From Hymenolepis diminuta (Eukaryota > Platyhelminthes > Cestoda > Cyclophyllidea > Hymenolepididae): a stretch of 64,000 nt of DNA. The stretch is taken from NCBI GenBank assembly GCA_900708905.1, contig CAADRB010000021.1, positions 1,336,741-1,400,740 of the forward strand, in the 5' to 3' direction. The position numbers and the translations under genes are program-made. Shown in pieces: positions 11,901 to 20,826 of the stretch. The stretch's first letter is position 1, and each line of letters begins with the position of its first letter. A model generated the notes under the pieces. The model ran no database searches. It saw nothing but the letters and a program-made list of their open reading frames with translations, and was not told where the DNA came from.

Positions 11901-14900
11901 TGATCCATACGACTGGTTATTCCGTTCCCTCAAGGTGCACTCCATAACTTGGTTATCAGAAATAGCAGATGTACCCACCTATCTTAATTATCATATTAAT
12001 TAAATATACTGATAAATCAACTCTAGACGAGAACATGAACTAGCGCATAGGGTAAAGTTGAAGTCAAATTCTTTTAATTACAAACTAAAACTACGAAATC
12101 TCTCTTCATAAGTTTACTGTTCTTGGTGTTAAGATAATTTCCCTCTCATTAAATCCATGATTTAATTTTCTCTACCATAGGTAATATAATAGAAAATATC
12201 GGAGGAATAATATAATCGAATAATCTATTTGCGCTTTTATTTTCTCCCCATTTGAAGTAGCGATGTGGGGCGAAAGTGCATATCCTATTTTTAATTAAAC
12301 ATGCAAACACTGGAAATAAATTAGACATTTGGACGGAAAATAGGGCGAATATCATATGGATTTGAGATCCATTAGGATGGCAAATAATAACGTCTAATAC
12401 AGAGGAATCATATAATAATGGTTTTCTAATAATACTCTCCCTAATATAATCATATTTATATAAAGGATTAAATCAACAACTGTTCATTAATAAGGTTAGA
12501 TTGGTCGATAAATAGATAGAGGGTATTAAATGTAGGAAGGGAAGAGGAGTTCAATCATTGGAATTCGGGTCTTAATTTCCTAAGAATTCTGATAAATGTC
12601 GATTTAAACACCCTCGCAATTTACTACAAAAGCCCATTACGGAGTGTGTGGAAGAAGATATTCCAGAGCCGTCCTTGTGAGAAACTTTCATTCTACCACC
12701 TACCGTTGGCCAGAATTAACCTGGACGGTTAGCCACCCACATCATAAGATCAACGCTGATCTCGAGGCCTCTGGCTTCACTACCAGCGCGCACCTTTGCC
12801 ATTAAAACCTTCCCAGGCCCATCAGGAAAAGTGTTCACAGCACTTGACTTTAGTAGAGGGAAGGTATGCTGGAGTCGCTCTCAAGAGAAGCTCTTGNNNN
12901 NNNNNNNNNNNNNNNNNNNNNNNNNNNNNNNNNNNNNNNNNNNNNNNNNNNNNNNNNNNNNNNNNNNNNNNNNNNNNNNNNNNNNNNNNNNNNNNNNNNN
13001 NNNNNNNNNNNNNNNNNNNNNNNNNNNNNNNNNNNNNNNNNNNNNNNNNNNNNNNNNNNNNNNNNNNNNNNNNNNNNNNNNNNNNNNNNNNNNNNNNNNN
13101 NNNNNNNNNNNNNNNNNNNNNNNNNNNNNNNNNNNNNNNNNNNNNNNNNNNNNNNNNNNNNNNNNNNNNNNNNNNNNNNNNNNNNNNNNNNNNNNNNNNN
13201 NNNNNNNNNNNNNNNNNNNNNNNNNNNNNNNNGGTAGAGTTTACGTTGACTTTTTTGAGGTAATCAATGCCAAAATTGAAGAGAAAGTTAATTAGAACCC
13301 GTAGGAAACTAAATGGTCTTATAGTAAATCTTGATTCCAGAAGATCCAAATTTATGAAATATAATTAAGAATACATCTGAGAGTAAAAGAATGTAAAAAT
13401 GTCTTTCATTCTAAAGGAAGGAGAATTGACAGACGATGTAAGAAATGTTAATTGAGCATATTAAGGCACAAATAATTTAATTACGTAAGAGTTATCCGAC
13501 TAATATGAACAAATTCTCAAAAATAACGAAAAATATGTTTGCCAATTTGAGCTAAGTAATGAGCACGAGGACAATTCCAAACTCTTTCAATTAAATTCCC
13601 CTAGGAAAGCATTTTCAGTGCAACTGAAAGAATTTCGCAGACTTAATTCCTTGTGCACTGGTTTATCGATGGTTAACTTTTGGCGCTTAAGCTTAGGAAT
13701 ACAATCTCGTCACCGCTAATTAATGAGTAGTCAATCATTCCCCATATATCCCACTCTATAAACGAAATGTCATTCGAGCTACAGGTCTTCTGCCTTCTAT
13801 TGGGTGTGAGAAATTGTAGCCATAGTAACACCTTAGTGGAAACCAGCAATACCACCACTTACCGTTATATCACCTCTTTTATCCCCAAACGCATGTTTGC
13901 ATACTAACTTTTTAAGAAAGTGGAAATAATTAATTGAGCGCATTTTATTGATAAATGAAACCAATCATTTTTGAAAAAAAACTGAAAATATAACTGTTAA
14001 TAAAGAAAATACGAAGATAAATCTGATTAAATGGGCCCCAATTTCAAAGGAATAGCAAATTTTAGGGATTCTACAAACATCTGAAAGGTTTTAAAAATAA
14101 ATAAACTTTCTTCAGGACTGTACTAAGAAGTAAATCACAATAAAATCAGAGACTTCGCTAATTTCATTACTTACCCTCAACTTTAAGAAAGTAAGAATGA
14201 ATTGAAGTGGTATGACCAACCATTCAGTTACTTCAACTGGTCAGAAAGCTCTGAATATCACGGACACGAACTCATCCGGGAATAAAGGGATCAAGAAAAT
14301 TGACCATTCTTTGCATATTAGAATTATTAACCTTATGAGAAAGAGGATATCTTATTGCAACCAGAGCTCAAAGTATCTACTTCTTGCTACCTCTGCGTCC
14401 AGATGTTTTCCCATGATTAATATAGGTAAAAGTTTAATCAGTACATAAGTCTTTGATGGTAGCAGTTTGAAAGGGTTTTTCTTTACAAAAAATAGTAACC
14501 TCCAAGTTCTAATTCCCAATGTACGAAATTCAAACCAGTATTATATATATCAAATTTATAAGAAATCAATATTAGTGTGTTTCAAGATAAATTCTAAGGA
14601 ATTACTATGGCACATACACACCAATTTAAATGTGGGATAAAACAGTAAAAAACTCCCTAACATACCTCAGCCATTGTGTAGAAGGCGATAGCTGTTCCCC
14701 TAACGATCGGTTTCTTAGATCCAAAATTTCGGCTCCACATAGAAGTGTAGTCATTGGAATCGAGGAGTTGAGGAGCAAATGCGACTAGAAGGACATTGTT
14801 GAAGTCTTCTGATAAGCTGATTGGTCGACGCCATTTGGGAATGGACCTAAAATTGATCAATTTGGAGTGACGCTTTATGGCCATTGTTGATCCCACTGTA

Positions 14901-17900
14901 CCTCTTACGGCCATATGAAATGGTCCAAATTGCTACAAAAGAGAAGTGATACAATCATTGGAGAGTAGAAGTCGTCACGTGATATATCCTATTCTTAAAC
15001 ACATTTAACCCTATTCGTGACAATGACAGCCAGTGATATAATAAAAACTAGGAAACAACGTGCCCAATAATTCATATAAGATTGAATTGCAGAAGGCTGA
15101 TCTTAGAATTACGCTCTCGCAGACCTATCAAATGTGAAGAGCTAATTTAGCGGATTTCTCCAATAAAACACATAGTCAGGCTTCAGCAAAGAAGACAACA
15201 CGTTTGTCCTGCTATAAGAAGTCTTCTTAGTTTTTTACCCCAGAGATTCTTTTGAGTCATTAGATTCTGAGACGAACTAATAAGAAAATTTGGACAAAGT
15301 GATAGCTAAAACAAATCGATCAAGATGCCAAGGAGGTCTTTGGAGGTCGATAGGACCATCGTTTATGGCGCAACGATTAAGGATCTCCAATGCCCAAATT
15401 CTGGTCATCTTAAGTCCTATAAAAACAAGAACGATTGAAACGTCGTATACCATAATTTAATCCACAATGTTAGCATCAAATTTAGTATAAGCCTCTTCAA
15501 AAGACTAATCGAAAAAGCAGCAGCATATGTTCTCCAGAAGAATTATTCTAAATCACCCTACTCTTCCCAAATTATTTCTCCTTTGCTTCAACTATGCATT
15601 CACTTGTCCGAATTGCATATTGTATAATATCCTTATTAATATGGAGGAGTCCACAATTTCGTGCACCTGTAGAGATTATTTAAAGAAAGAAAAATAAAAC
15701 AACATTAAGTCAAATATAAACTTCACCGCACTTTTCCTTCTGTAAATTTGATAGTCAATGTAAGTCAAACCACTCGTCTTGAGTAAATACTAATGAGCTT
15801 TGCGAAGTTGAACATTCCAGCTATCTCAGCTGAGCTATGTTAAGATCATGCTAACAGTTTAATATTATAAAAGATTGTTCCACTTTTTCAGCTCCTGGAA
15901 AAATTAATGAATTAATGTGCCAAGACCAACCATAATAAGTAGAGTAACCGGTTAATAAGCACTGGACATCGTTGGCAAGAATTCGCCCAGTAGTCCAGGT
16001 AACGATTTGTGAAATTTGAATTTTGGAAAATGTACACTCCAAATCCAAAACTGACTGAAGTGGGACTTTTAGATGTCTTGACCTTACTCTCAATATCTTT
16101 TCGATCTCTTCTCCTGCATAATTTATTTAACTTTTTTCAATCGTTTCAATTGCTTTAACACAATGAAAAATTTAAAATTACTTGCAATACTATAAAAATG
16201 CGCTCTACAAATAAAATATATTTAATTTTTAAAAATATTCGATAAAGTGACCATAATTTACAGAAGTATCCAAAGCAGGTCTATCGAATTACTCCGAAGA
16301 AGGACGAACTTGAAATGGAGAAGTTATTTTAAGATTAGAACTAAGACGTGATATGTGATGTAGATGTAAAAAGGTTCTAACATTCGATTGCTCGCGTAGC
16401 ACTGACCATGTAATGGGAGATCAAAGCATCAACCCACCTTAATTGTGAAAGATGTGAGTAAAAATACGCTGCGAACTATCTGATCATAGGATTACCATTC
16501 TCGCGTATGATATGATGATATTTGAATAACTAAGAGGTTCAGAAAAGATTACAAAAAATTTTACCTGATTTGATCTATATTACCAGTAAATTCTTGAACT
16601 AAGGAGAGGAAATCAGTTTCGCCACCAAAAATTTCAAAGGTATTTAGCAAAATATACGTTATTGAGAAAATGCATGTTCGACAAGGGCAAACAAGATAAG
16701 CCCCAAAAAGAATAAAACATTTAATAATGCTGAATAATTTGACAAAAAAGACCTAATCAGCGAACACTTTTTAAAGAATTCATATATTACTCAAATTCTT
16801 AAAGCAATGACAGCCTTTCGAAAGTCTTGGAATTTTTCACAATTTTTCCCAAAAACCCTAACTACATAAATAATAACCATTGACTCTATTGACACTTCTA
16901 TTAAATTGGCCTTATGTTGAATCGATAACAAATCCGAGATAATAGGACAGGTGCCCATCTGCAAACATTCAGTGAAGTGGATAGCTATCCTCACTTGTTA
17001 AACCTGGTCAACATAAGGGATGATCGAAAGCGAGTTTATCATAAGAAATGCTTTGGAATATCCCCCTTCTTCCAAAGAAATTATTTTTATGTTGCTTGGA
17101 CCAGATAGCAATCGTCACGAAACGATAACGGATGTCCTAATAATTTAGTAATGATGGGAAAATTTTACCTGCCTCAGTGTTTAGACATCGTAGACAAGAT
17201 TTTGCTCAGTAATCCAGTTCACAAATAATAATGTTTGAATTTTTGAAAGTAAACTTTCTAGTAAGTAAATATTGTACGATTCGATTCAAGAAATCAAATA
17301 AAGATGCCTTGACTTTACTCTCAACATCTTTCCACTCCCTTCTCCTTTCTTTTAATATTAACCGGATTCAGTTGTTTTCCACTATTGAAAATCGCATTAC
17401 TGTGGGTAATAATATAATGATTTGCTTAAATAGAAAATTACTTCTTTAAAATAATATTTGAAATGAAATGGATTTCAAATTTCAATCATTTAAAATTTGA
17501 CCACAAATAAGAAGGTGCTACACCATAGATGCGAAAGTTAAATCTCTTTTGTAAATTTGCTCTATAATCAGGGACTAGGTCAGTTATTCAATTCATATCA
17601 CGTGGCTACCACGTGAGAATTCCGCTTATTGGAAAGTTATCGATTTATTGGTTTTTAAACAGGTGACAGTGAGGCTGTAAGTTGAGCGCCAAATGTAAAT
17701 CTTTTTATGAAATTAACGACTTTTTAATTATTAAATGGATATCCCATATAAATCATCCCTACTTTCAAATTTAACATTCAACAAGTGCCGAAACATAAAA
17801 TCTTAAAATTAGCTTATTTACAGGATTTTTCAATGTTAAAATCACCTTATTTTCCGATAATTAAATTATAGGACAAATCAATATTCAAGTCAATTAAAAG

Positions 17901-20826
17901 AAGTTTAATGATATGAAATAAGATGCGTAACACTCCATTCATCAATTATCCAGGTGAAACACAGTGTTAGAGAAACCACGGTTTTACTCTTATTAGATGA
18001 TAAGTCCATTTATTTAAAGAGCGTATCAAGGATACGAATTGGACAAAAGAATGCAATTCTATGACATTGAAAAGGGAGCTTTATGAATACCATTATCGAA
18101 TTCCGACATTTTTTCCAGGTTTGACTTGTAATGTTTATTTCTGAAGACTATGTTCATGAAAATATTTTCTCCTCGTCTAATTGAGCATTCGCGAATTTGG
18201 AATAATTATATGGCAGTGCACATTCAATAGCACAAATAAGAGCTTATTAAATCTTACATTAAGATTCTTTAAGCTAGAGGTTCTCCGCAAAGTTCGAGCT
18301 GTAGTCAGTACTACTAAAAATACTATAACAAAATTAATAAGAGGTATTTTTTGATAAACAAGACTGCCAAATTCTGCAAAATCCGTCCATTAATACTTAA
18401 AGCATTAAAAAAGTAAGCATCTCTCAATCCAGTTAGTATTTTTGTATAGCAAATTAGGTGAACCTGAATAATCAAATGAAAGATCATCTCAAGCTCCAAA
18501 AATATCCAAATTAGAAAAAAAGATGAGTAAATTATAGAATCCGGCATTTTAAAACGAGATGGCAATAGATTTGTCAACTCACTTGTGACTAATCAAGAGC
18601 TAGATCTGAACTCCAACTTCAATTTATCGAAATAGAGAAAATTTGATCAGATTTATTCTACTGACTATTGTGACTAAAGCCCCACTCAAGTCCAAGGTGG
18701 TAATGCTGACACTGTGTACGTCAAACTCATTACTGTCCGGATAAAAGTTAATATGATCTAGAAATCGAATACATCGAGTTACGTATCATTTTATCAATCG
18801 AACTTTAAATCTACTGATTATAAAGACTAAAGACCCACTCAAATTCAAGATAAAGGTGGTGACAATGGGTTTGCCAGATTAACTACTGGCCAACAGTGGA
18901 TTGAACAGGAGAGGGAAGTTATAACAATTTCTTCGTTGGCAGGCTGCGATAACTACGCATAAATAACATAGAACACAGGGAAAGGATATGAGAAAAACCC
19001 AATTGAAATCTATGTGCGTGGTGAGAGTTTCACTTGCCAATCACTTGTAGTAAAGCGTATTTCATGTGTGTAAGCACGTTGCGTTCATGGAGGAATTTTA
19101 TTTTATTTCGATACATTCCAACTCTCCATTCCTCCCCCAAAGCCTTTCCTCCAGTTCAAATTAGGAGTCAGCGACTATTAAACCAGCATTGGCGGTTTAA
19201 GCAAAGTCTAGCTCGCCCAACTCGGTTTGGCGCGATGATAATAGAAAGAGAAAAGAGACAAAGCACGCACATTGTTTTCGTGTCTTAGAAATGCTGACCG
19301 TAAAGGGGTACACCTGATAGTAACACACACGCACCATTCGCACGCGCGCGTACAAAACCCATACGCTCCCCCTTGCGCGCTCTCTTATACCCAGAGTGAG
19401 AATGCGAATGCGTCACACTATGATTCAGCCAGTTAGCCAATAGTATGAAAGGTAACATCTCATTGGTTCGAAGTTAAACATCACCTCGTTAGACCTCTAT
19501 CGATGTGTAGCACCATTTAATAAAAAAACGTCTTTATATGCACAAACAGATTAACCTGAACGACTCAGAAAAAAAAACAATAAATTAATAACTCTAGCCC
19601 ACATATAAGAATATTGCCTCAAAGATTAATAAAATTTTCAGTAATAAACGGCCAAAATAGAGACCTTCATTTGCTCTTTCCGATACTTAAATCAAGAGCT
19701 AATAGTTCAACATAAATAGTTTTGAGATAATCTAATTAATGAGTAAATAAACTGCGAAGTATTTACGCACCTTTTGAGTTCCTTCTTGACCTGGCAAGAC
19801 GCATCCATTGCATATGAGTTGAAGATCAACGTAAGAATGGAAGAAGTAGAGGGCTGAACAAAATCTGACAATTCTAGTCTCCAGCATGCCGGGAAGAGTT
19901 CTATTTGGTTGCTGGACGACAAAGTACACATAAAGATGTTCCGAATCACTAGGACCATGTTCCAGAACATACTGGAAGGAGAATTTGTATTTGACTTGCA
20001 ATTCAATTTCTCTAAATCGCAGAGAGCTCTTTTCACTTGGTTCTCTACTGGCGTAGTCGAAATCACGCATTCGAAGTGAGATAGGATCGAGAACTACAAG
20101 GGTGGTATCTTGAAATTCATCTTGCTCTAGACCAACGAAAATATAACTTTCATCCACCGTGAGAGTAGACGCAAGAGAAGAGTTCCAATTAACAACTGGG
20201 ATGGGCATATCTGACGACCGATTTAGATAGAAATTCATGCGAGAAGACTGTCGAGTCCAGGGGATCGAATTCGAAATGTTTGTGAGTTGGAGGCGCTCAC
20301 AAAATCCATGGAAAACATTGTAACAAACATACAAAGCATCTTCCACCGGCAAAAGGTCATTATTAGCAGGTTGGATTTCTCTCCAGATATTGATGTCTTC
20401 TCTTACAGAAATGGGCTCAAAATTTGAGGTTGCCCATGATTTCACAAATGCATTAGTAAGACGAGGACCCAAGTAGTCCTGCCTATAGCCCTGAGGTAAT
20501 GGTCTATTAGATAACTGATTGACAGGTATGCAATTATCGCCAGGAACGTAGCAAAATATTGAGCAGTTTTTAGGACCGATTGCTCTCTGAGTCAAAAGAG
20601 AGAAATTATCGGGGTTAAGTTGAGATATTTTGTTCACGTGAGCAACAAACAGGTATGCTTCTCCCGTGGGTTTGAATCGACGATAAAGAACTTTAGGGGG
20701 TTCAGTTTGATTGTGTAATTGGGAAAGTGGAAGAAACTTGTGCTCATTTTGCACGTAAAGGCAGGATATTGGAGAAAACAAACTACTTAACAGTAGGTAA
20801 GTTAAAACACAAAGTATTCCAAGCAT
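1570..20826 (-). CDS. Plexin, 5' part (signal peptide, sema domain, first PSI); continues beyond left edge
   Basis: Plexins are single-pass receptors for semaphorins that signal through a cytoplasmic GAP domain. Read on the minus strand, exons 20826-19771, 14932-14666, 9437-9240, 5538-5410 and 1733-1570 give a signal peptide, a sema propeller and a PSI module in plexin order. The start is the ATG at 20826, with an in-frame TAA three codons upstream. Diagnostic sema motifs are LFVAHVNKISQLNPDNF, LYVCYNVFHGFCERLQL, TRIVRFCS with FHSYVDL, and TTDDGKLVK; the PSI has CGACLAQRDPFCGWC. All accepted junctions are phase 0, and the PSI exon ends in phase 2. About 30 sema residues between the second and third accepted exons are not confidently found. 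IPT repeats, membrane segment and GAP domain lie off the left end. Plexin family is secure; subtype is not, though spacing around the LPTLKQNSYC segment resembles B-type plexins (inference). Confidence 0.88.
3187..3410 (+). repeat. 5' LTR of a decayed LTR retrotransposon
   Basis: This stretch, starting TGTTAGAC, is repeated in diverged form at 4765-4925 and 28650-28835. Shared blocks include gttaattattcataaaa, a gtaaagcctnccattaag-like block and the terminal aggttataacaagt. The first two copies flank the integrase remnant in the same orientation, as LTRs would. Confidence 0.6.
3435..4382 (+). pseudogene. Ty3/gypsy-type pol remnant (integrase core) between two LTRs
   Basis: The frame at 3996-4382 contains WSHIKLSLAGPIRRTSYLIL then VDSQWPEVKTV, and later VAPEILKIMMSRNITQFSF. 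This is the 'W.rvHiDlaGP..g..yLvlVDs.SkWpEv' and 'G.P..lvSDnGtqF' pattern of retrotransposon integrases. The second catalytic aspartate is lost (MMSRN). The preceding 3435-3907 holds short frames in two phases with no recognisable motif. Protease, reverse transcriptase and RNase H are missing, so the element is internally deleted and dead. Confidence 0.65.
4765..4925 (+). repeat. 3' LTR of the same element (diverged)
   Basis: It matches 3225-3405 in order (gttaattattcgcaatata, aatttcggagtaaag, attaaggcac, ggttataacaagt) with many substitutions and small deletions, so the insertion is old. Confidence 0.58.
4980..5095 (+). repeat. SINE copy, 5' half only
   Basis: Contains gatacagtggtcagcgtgca, a degenerate B box (ggaggtcacaaaatcgatgcc) and gtggatagccaaccacactg. 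It sits just downstream of the 3' LTR. Confidence 0.5.
5410..5538 (-). CDS. Plexin exon: final sema strands
   Basis: A strong acceptor (TTTGCCCTTTTCAG) precedes TAT at 5538. The 43 codons read YEVEDDGKARL...PLRDLTLDDTGHFAFAVSDEK, the 'pvlrDl.ld..g.hlYvmT..kv' ending of a plexin sema domain. It joins the PSI exon in frame as SDEK-VYRVALCNC. The donor is GTTGGC, weak in isolation. The strand pattern superficially resembles an Ig domain, but the in-frame context decides for sema. Confidence 0.78.
6940..7105 (+). repeat. SINE copy (body)
   Basis: Matches the SINE body: ggacggccagccgtattggcc, agcagaatgcgaatttt, aatgccgttccaggatacc. Confidence 0.45.
8228..8405 (+). repeat. SINE copy (degenerate)
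   Basis: Shares ggtggtgcagtgatcaac...gccaagtcagagatc, then ggataattctgaccaacaag, and tatccaagttaagtgatg with the SINE family. Lies in a plexin intron. Confidence 0.55.
8892..8927. repeat. (AT)n microsatellite
   Basis: An alternating AT tract of about 26 bases, then one GT interruption and a further TATATAT. Confidence 0.95.
9240..9437 (-). CDS. Plexin exon: last part of sema domain, ends at a probable GC donor
   Basis: The acceptor CCGTTTTTCAG precedes CTT at 9437. The 66 codons begin LPTLKQNSYCPSDPMNYPIS and include ILDVDVTGMAI and VLVITTDDGKLVK, the plexin blade usually written as 'HTVAFLGTSDGRLLKV'. The only well-placed phase-0 end that joins the next exon is AAA followed by GCAAGT (9239-9234), a GC-AG donor. 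The GT sites nearby would put the next exon out of frame. Confidence 0.8.
11350..11670 (+). repeat. Family-2 repeat copy
   Basis: Shows accatcatggtttaataacc, tgtcaataagcattgaacat, aatccaaaaatcaaatgaag and tagttgctttccaaaat. Confidence 0.6.
11690..11890 (-). repeat. SINE copy, reverse orientation
   Basis: The reverse complement of the SINE body is present (gggtaggagaagacattctg, tcttatgagaaactcgcc), then the head (cgatcccttgacttctaacg, gtgatgcattggcc). Confidence 0.5.
12640..12896 (-). repeat. Two adjacent reversed SINE copies next to the assembly gap
   Basis: One nearly full copy (gtggaagaagatattccaga, gatctcgaggcctctggctt) is followed at 12850-12896 by the 3' part of another (gaaggtatgctggagtcgct). 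The second copy is cut by the gap. Confidence 0.55.
12897..13232. other. Assembly gap (336 N)
   Basis: A run of N. Both frames reported across it are artefacts. The left flank (12640-12896) is two adjacent reversed SINE copies, which probably explains the gap. A missing plexin exon could be hidden here. Confidence 0.99.
13703..13789 (-). CDS. Candidate plexin exon in the sema domain (weak)
   Basis: A conserved plexin segment containing a cysteine and an 'IEYD'-like strand should lie between exons 2 and 3. On the minus strand, CAG followed by KTCSSNDISFIEWDIWG...SGDEI and GTATTC gives 29 phase-0 codons with a plausible cysteine and FIEWDI strand. The acceptor pyrimidine tract is poor and the expected second cysteine is absent, so the true exon may instead be in the assembly gap at 12897-13232. 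Confidence 0.28.
14666..14932 (-). CDS. Plexin exon 2: sema blade
   Basis: The acceptor TTTTGTAG precedes CAA at 14932 and the donor GTATGT follows GAG at 14666. The exon is 89 codons, phase 0 at both ends. It reads QFGPFHMAVRG...NVLLVAFAPQLL...VRGTAIAFYTMAE, which matches the plexin blade with a hydrophobic 'LLFAVF' strand followed by 'SALCAF...EI'. The reading frame joins exon 1 directly. Confidence 0.8.
15935..16175 (+). repeat. Family-2 repeat copy
   Basis: Shows ccggttaataagcactggac, ttcgcccagtagtccaggta, actctcaatatcttttcgat and a diverged 3' end. Confidence 0.6.
17165..17420 (+). repeat. Family-2 repeat copy, 5' truncated
   Basis: Shows cagtaatccagttcacaaat, aaatcaaataaagatgcctt, actctcaacatctttccact and ttcagttgttttcc. 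Confidence 0.6.
17599..17615. promoter_or_regulatory. Paired CACGTG E-boxes as a perfect dyad
   Basis: CACGTGG-cta-CCACGTG places two palindromic bHLH-type E-boxes in a 17-base inverted repeat. Function is unproven. Confidence 0.3.
19322..19353. promoter_or_regulatory. Alternating purine-pyrimidine CA/CG tract in a GC-rich island
   Basis: AACACACACGCACC followed by CGCACGCGCGCGTAC lies 420 bases inside plexin intron 1. The surrounding 19150-19420 is visibly richer in CpG than the rest of the window. It may be a regulatory island (inference). Confidence 0.35.
19771..20826 (-). CDS. Plexin exon 1: signal peptide and most of the sema domain
   Basis: The exon has 352 codons with no internal intron. 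Residues 1-22 form a hydrophobic signal peptide (MLGILCVLTYLLLSSLFSPISC). The sema domain follows: LFVAHVNKISQLNPDNF near residue 57, a plexin-like cysteine pair after IGPKNC, the LYVCYNVFHGFCERLQL strand, a FVGLEQDEF blade near residue 229, and RIVRFCS...FHSYVDLQLICNG near the end. Several N-x-S/T sequons (HNQTE, LNRSS, NWNSS, PNRTL) fit an extracellular protein. The segment between the GPKNC cysteine and the LYVCYNVF blade is longer than in typical plexins. The donor is GTGCGT after codon 352 (phase 0). Confidence 0.9.

Larger units (their letters stand above)
9438..14665. other. Plexin intron region with repeats and gap
   Basis: Holds a 9-base-stem inverted repeat (10732-10763), a family-2 copy, three reversed SINE pieces, the assembly gap, and the weak exon candidate at 13703-13789. 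Confidence 0.65.
14933..19770. other. Plexin intron 1
   Basis: Two family-2 repeats, a CACGTG dyad at 17599-17615, and a CpG- and CA-rich island at about 19100-19450 close to exon 1. No coding sequence is supported. Confidence 0.7.

Noticed and set aside
12796..13349. Open frames of 120-175 codons on both strands
   Set aside because: They run through the N gap and are artefacts.
18323..18577. 84-codon hydrophobic minus-strand frame
   Set aside because: AT-rich codons give Leu/Ile/Phe by composition. No family resemblance and no splice context.
19034..19288. 84-codon plus-strand frame in the GC-rich island
   Set aside because: No recognisable motif. The frame can be explained by the higher GC content.
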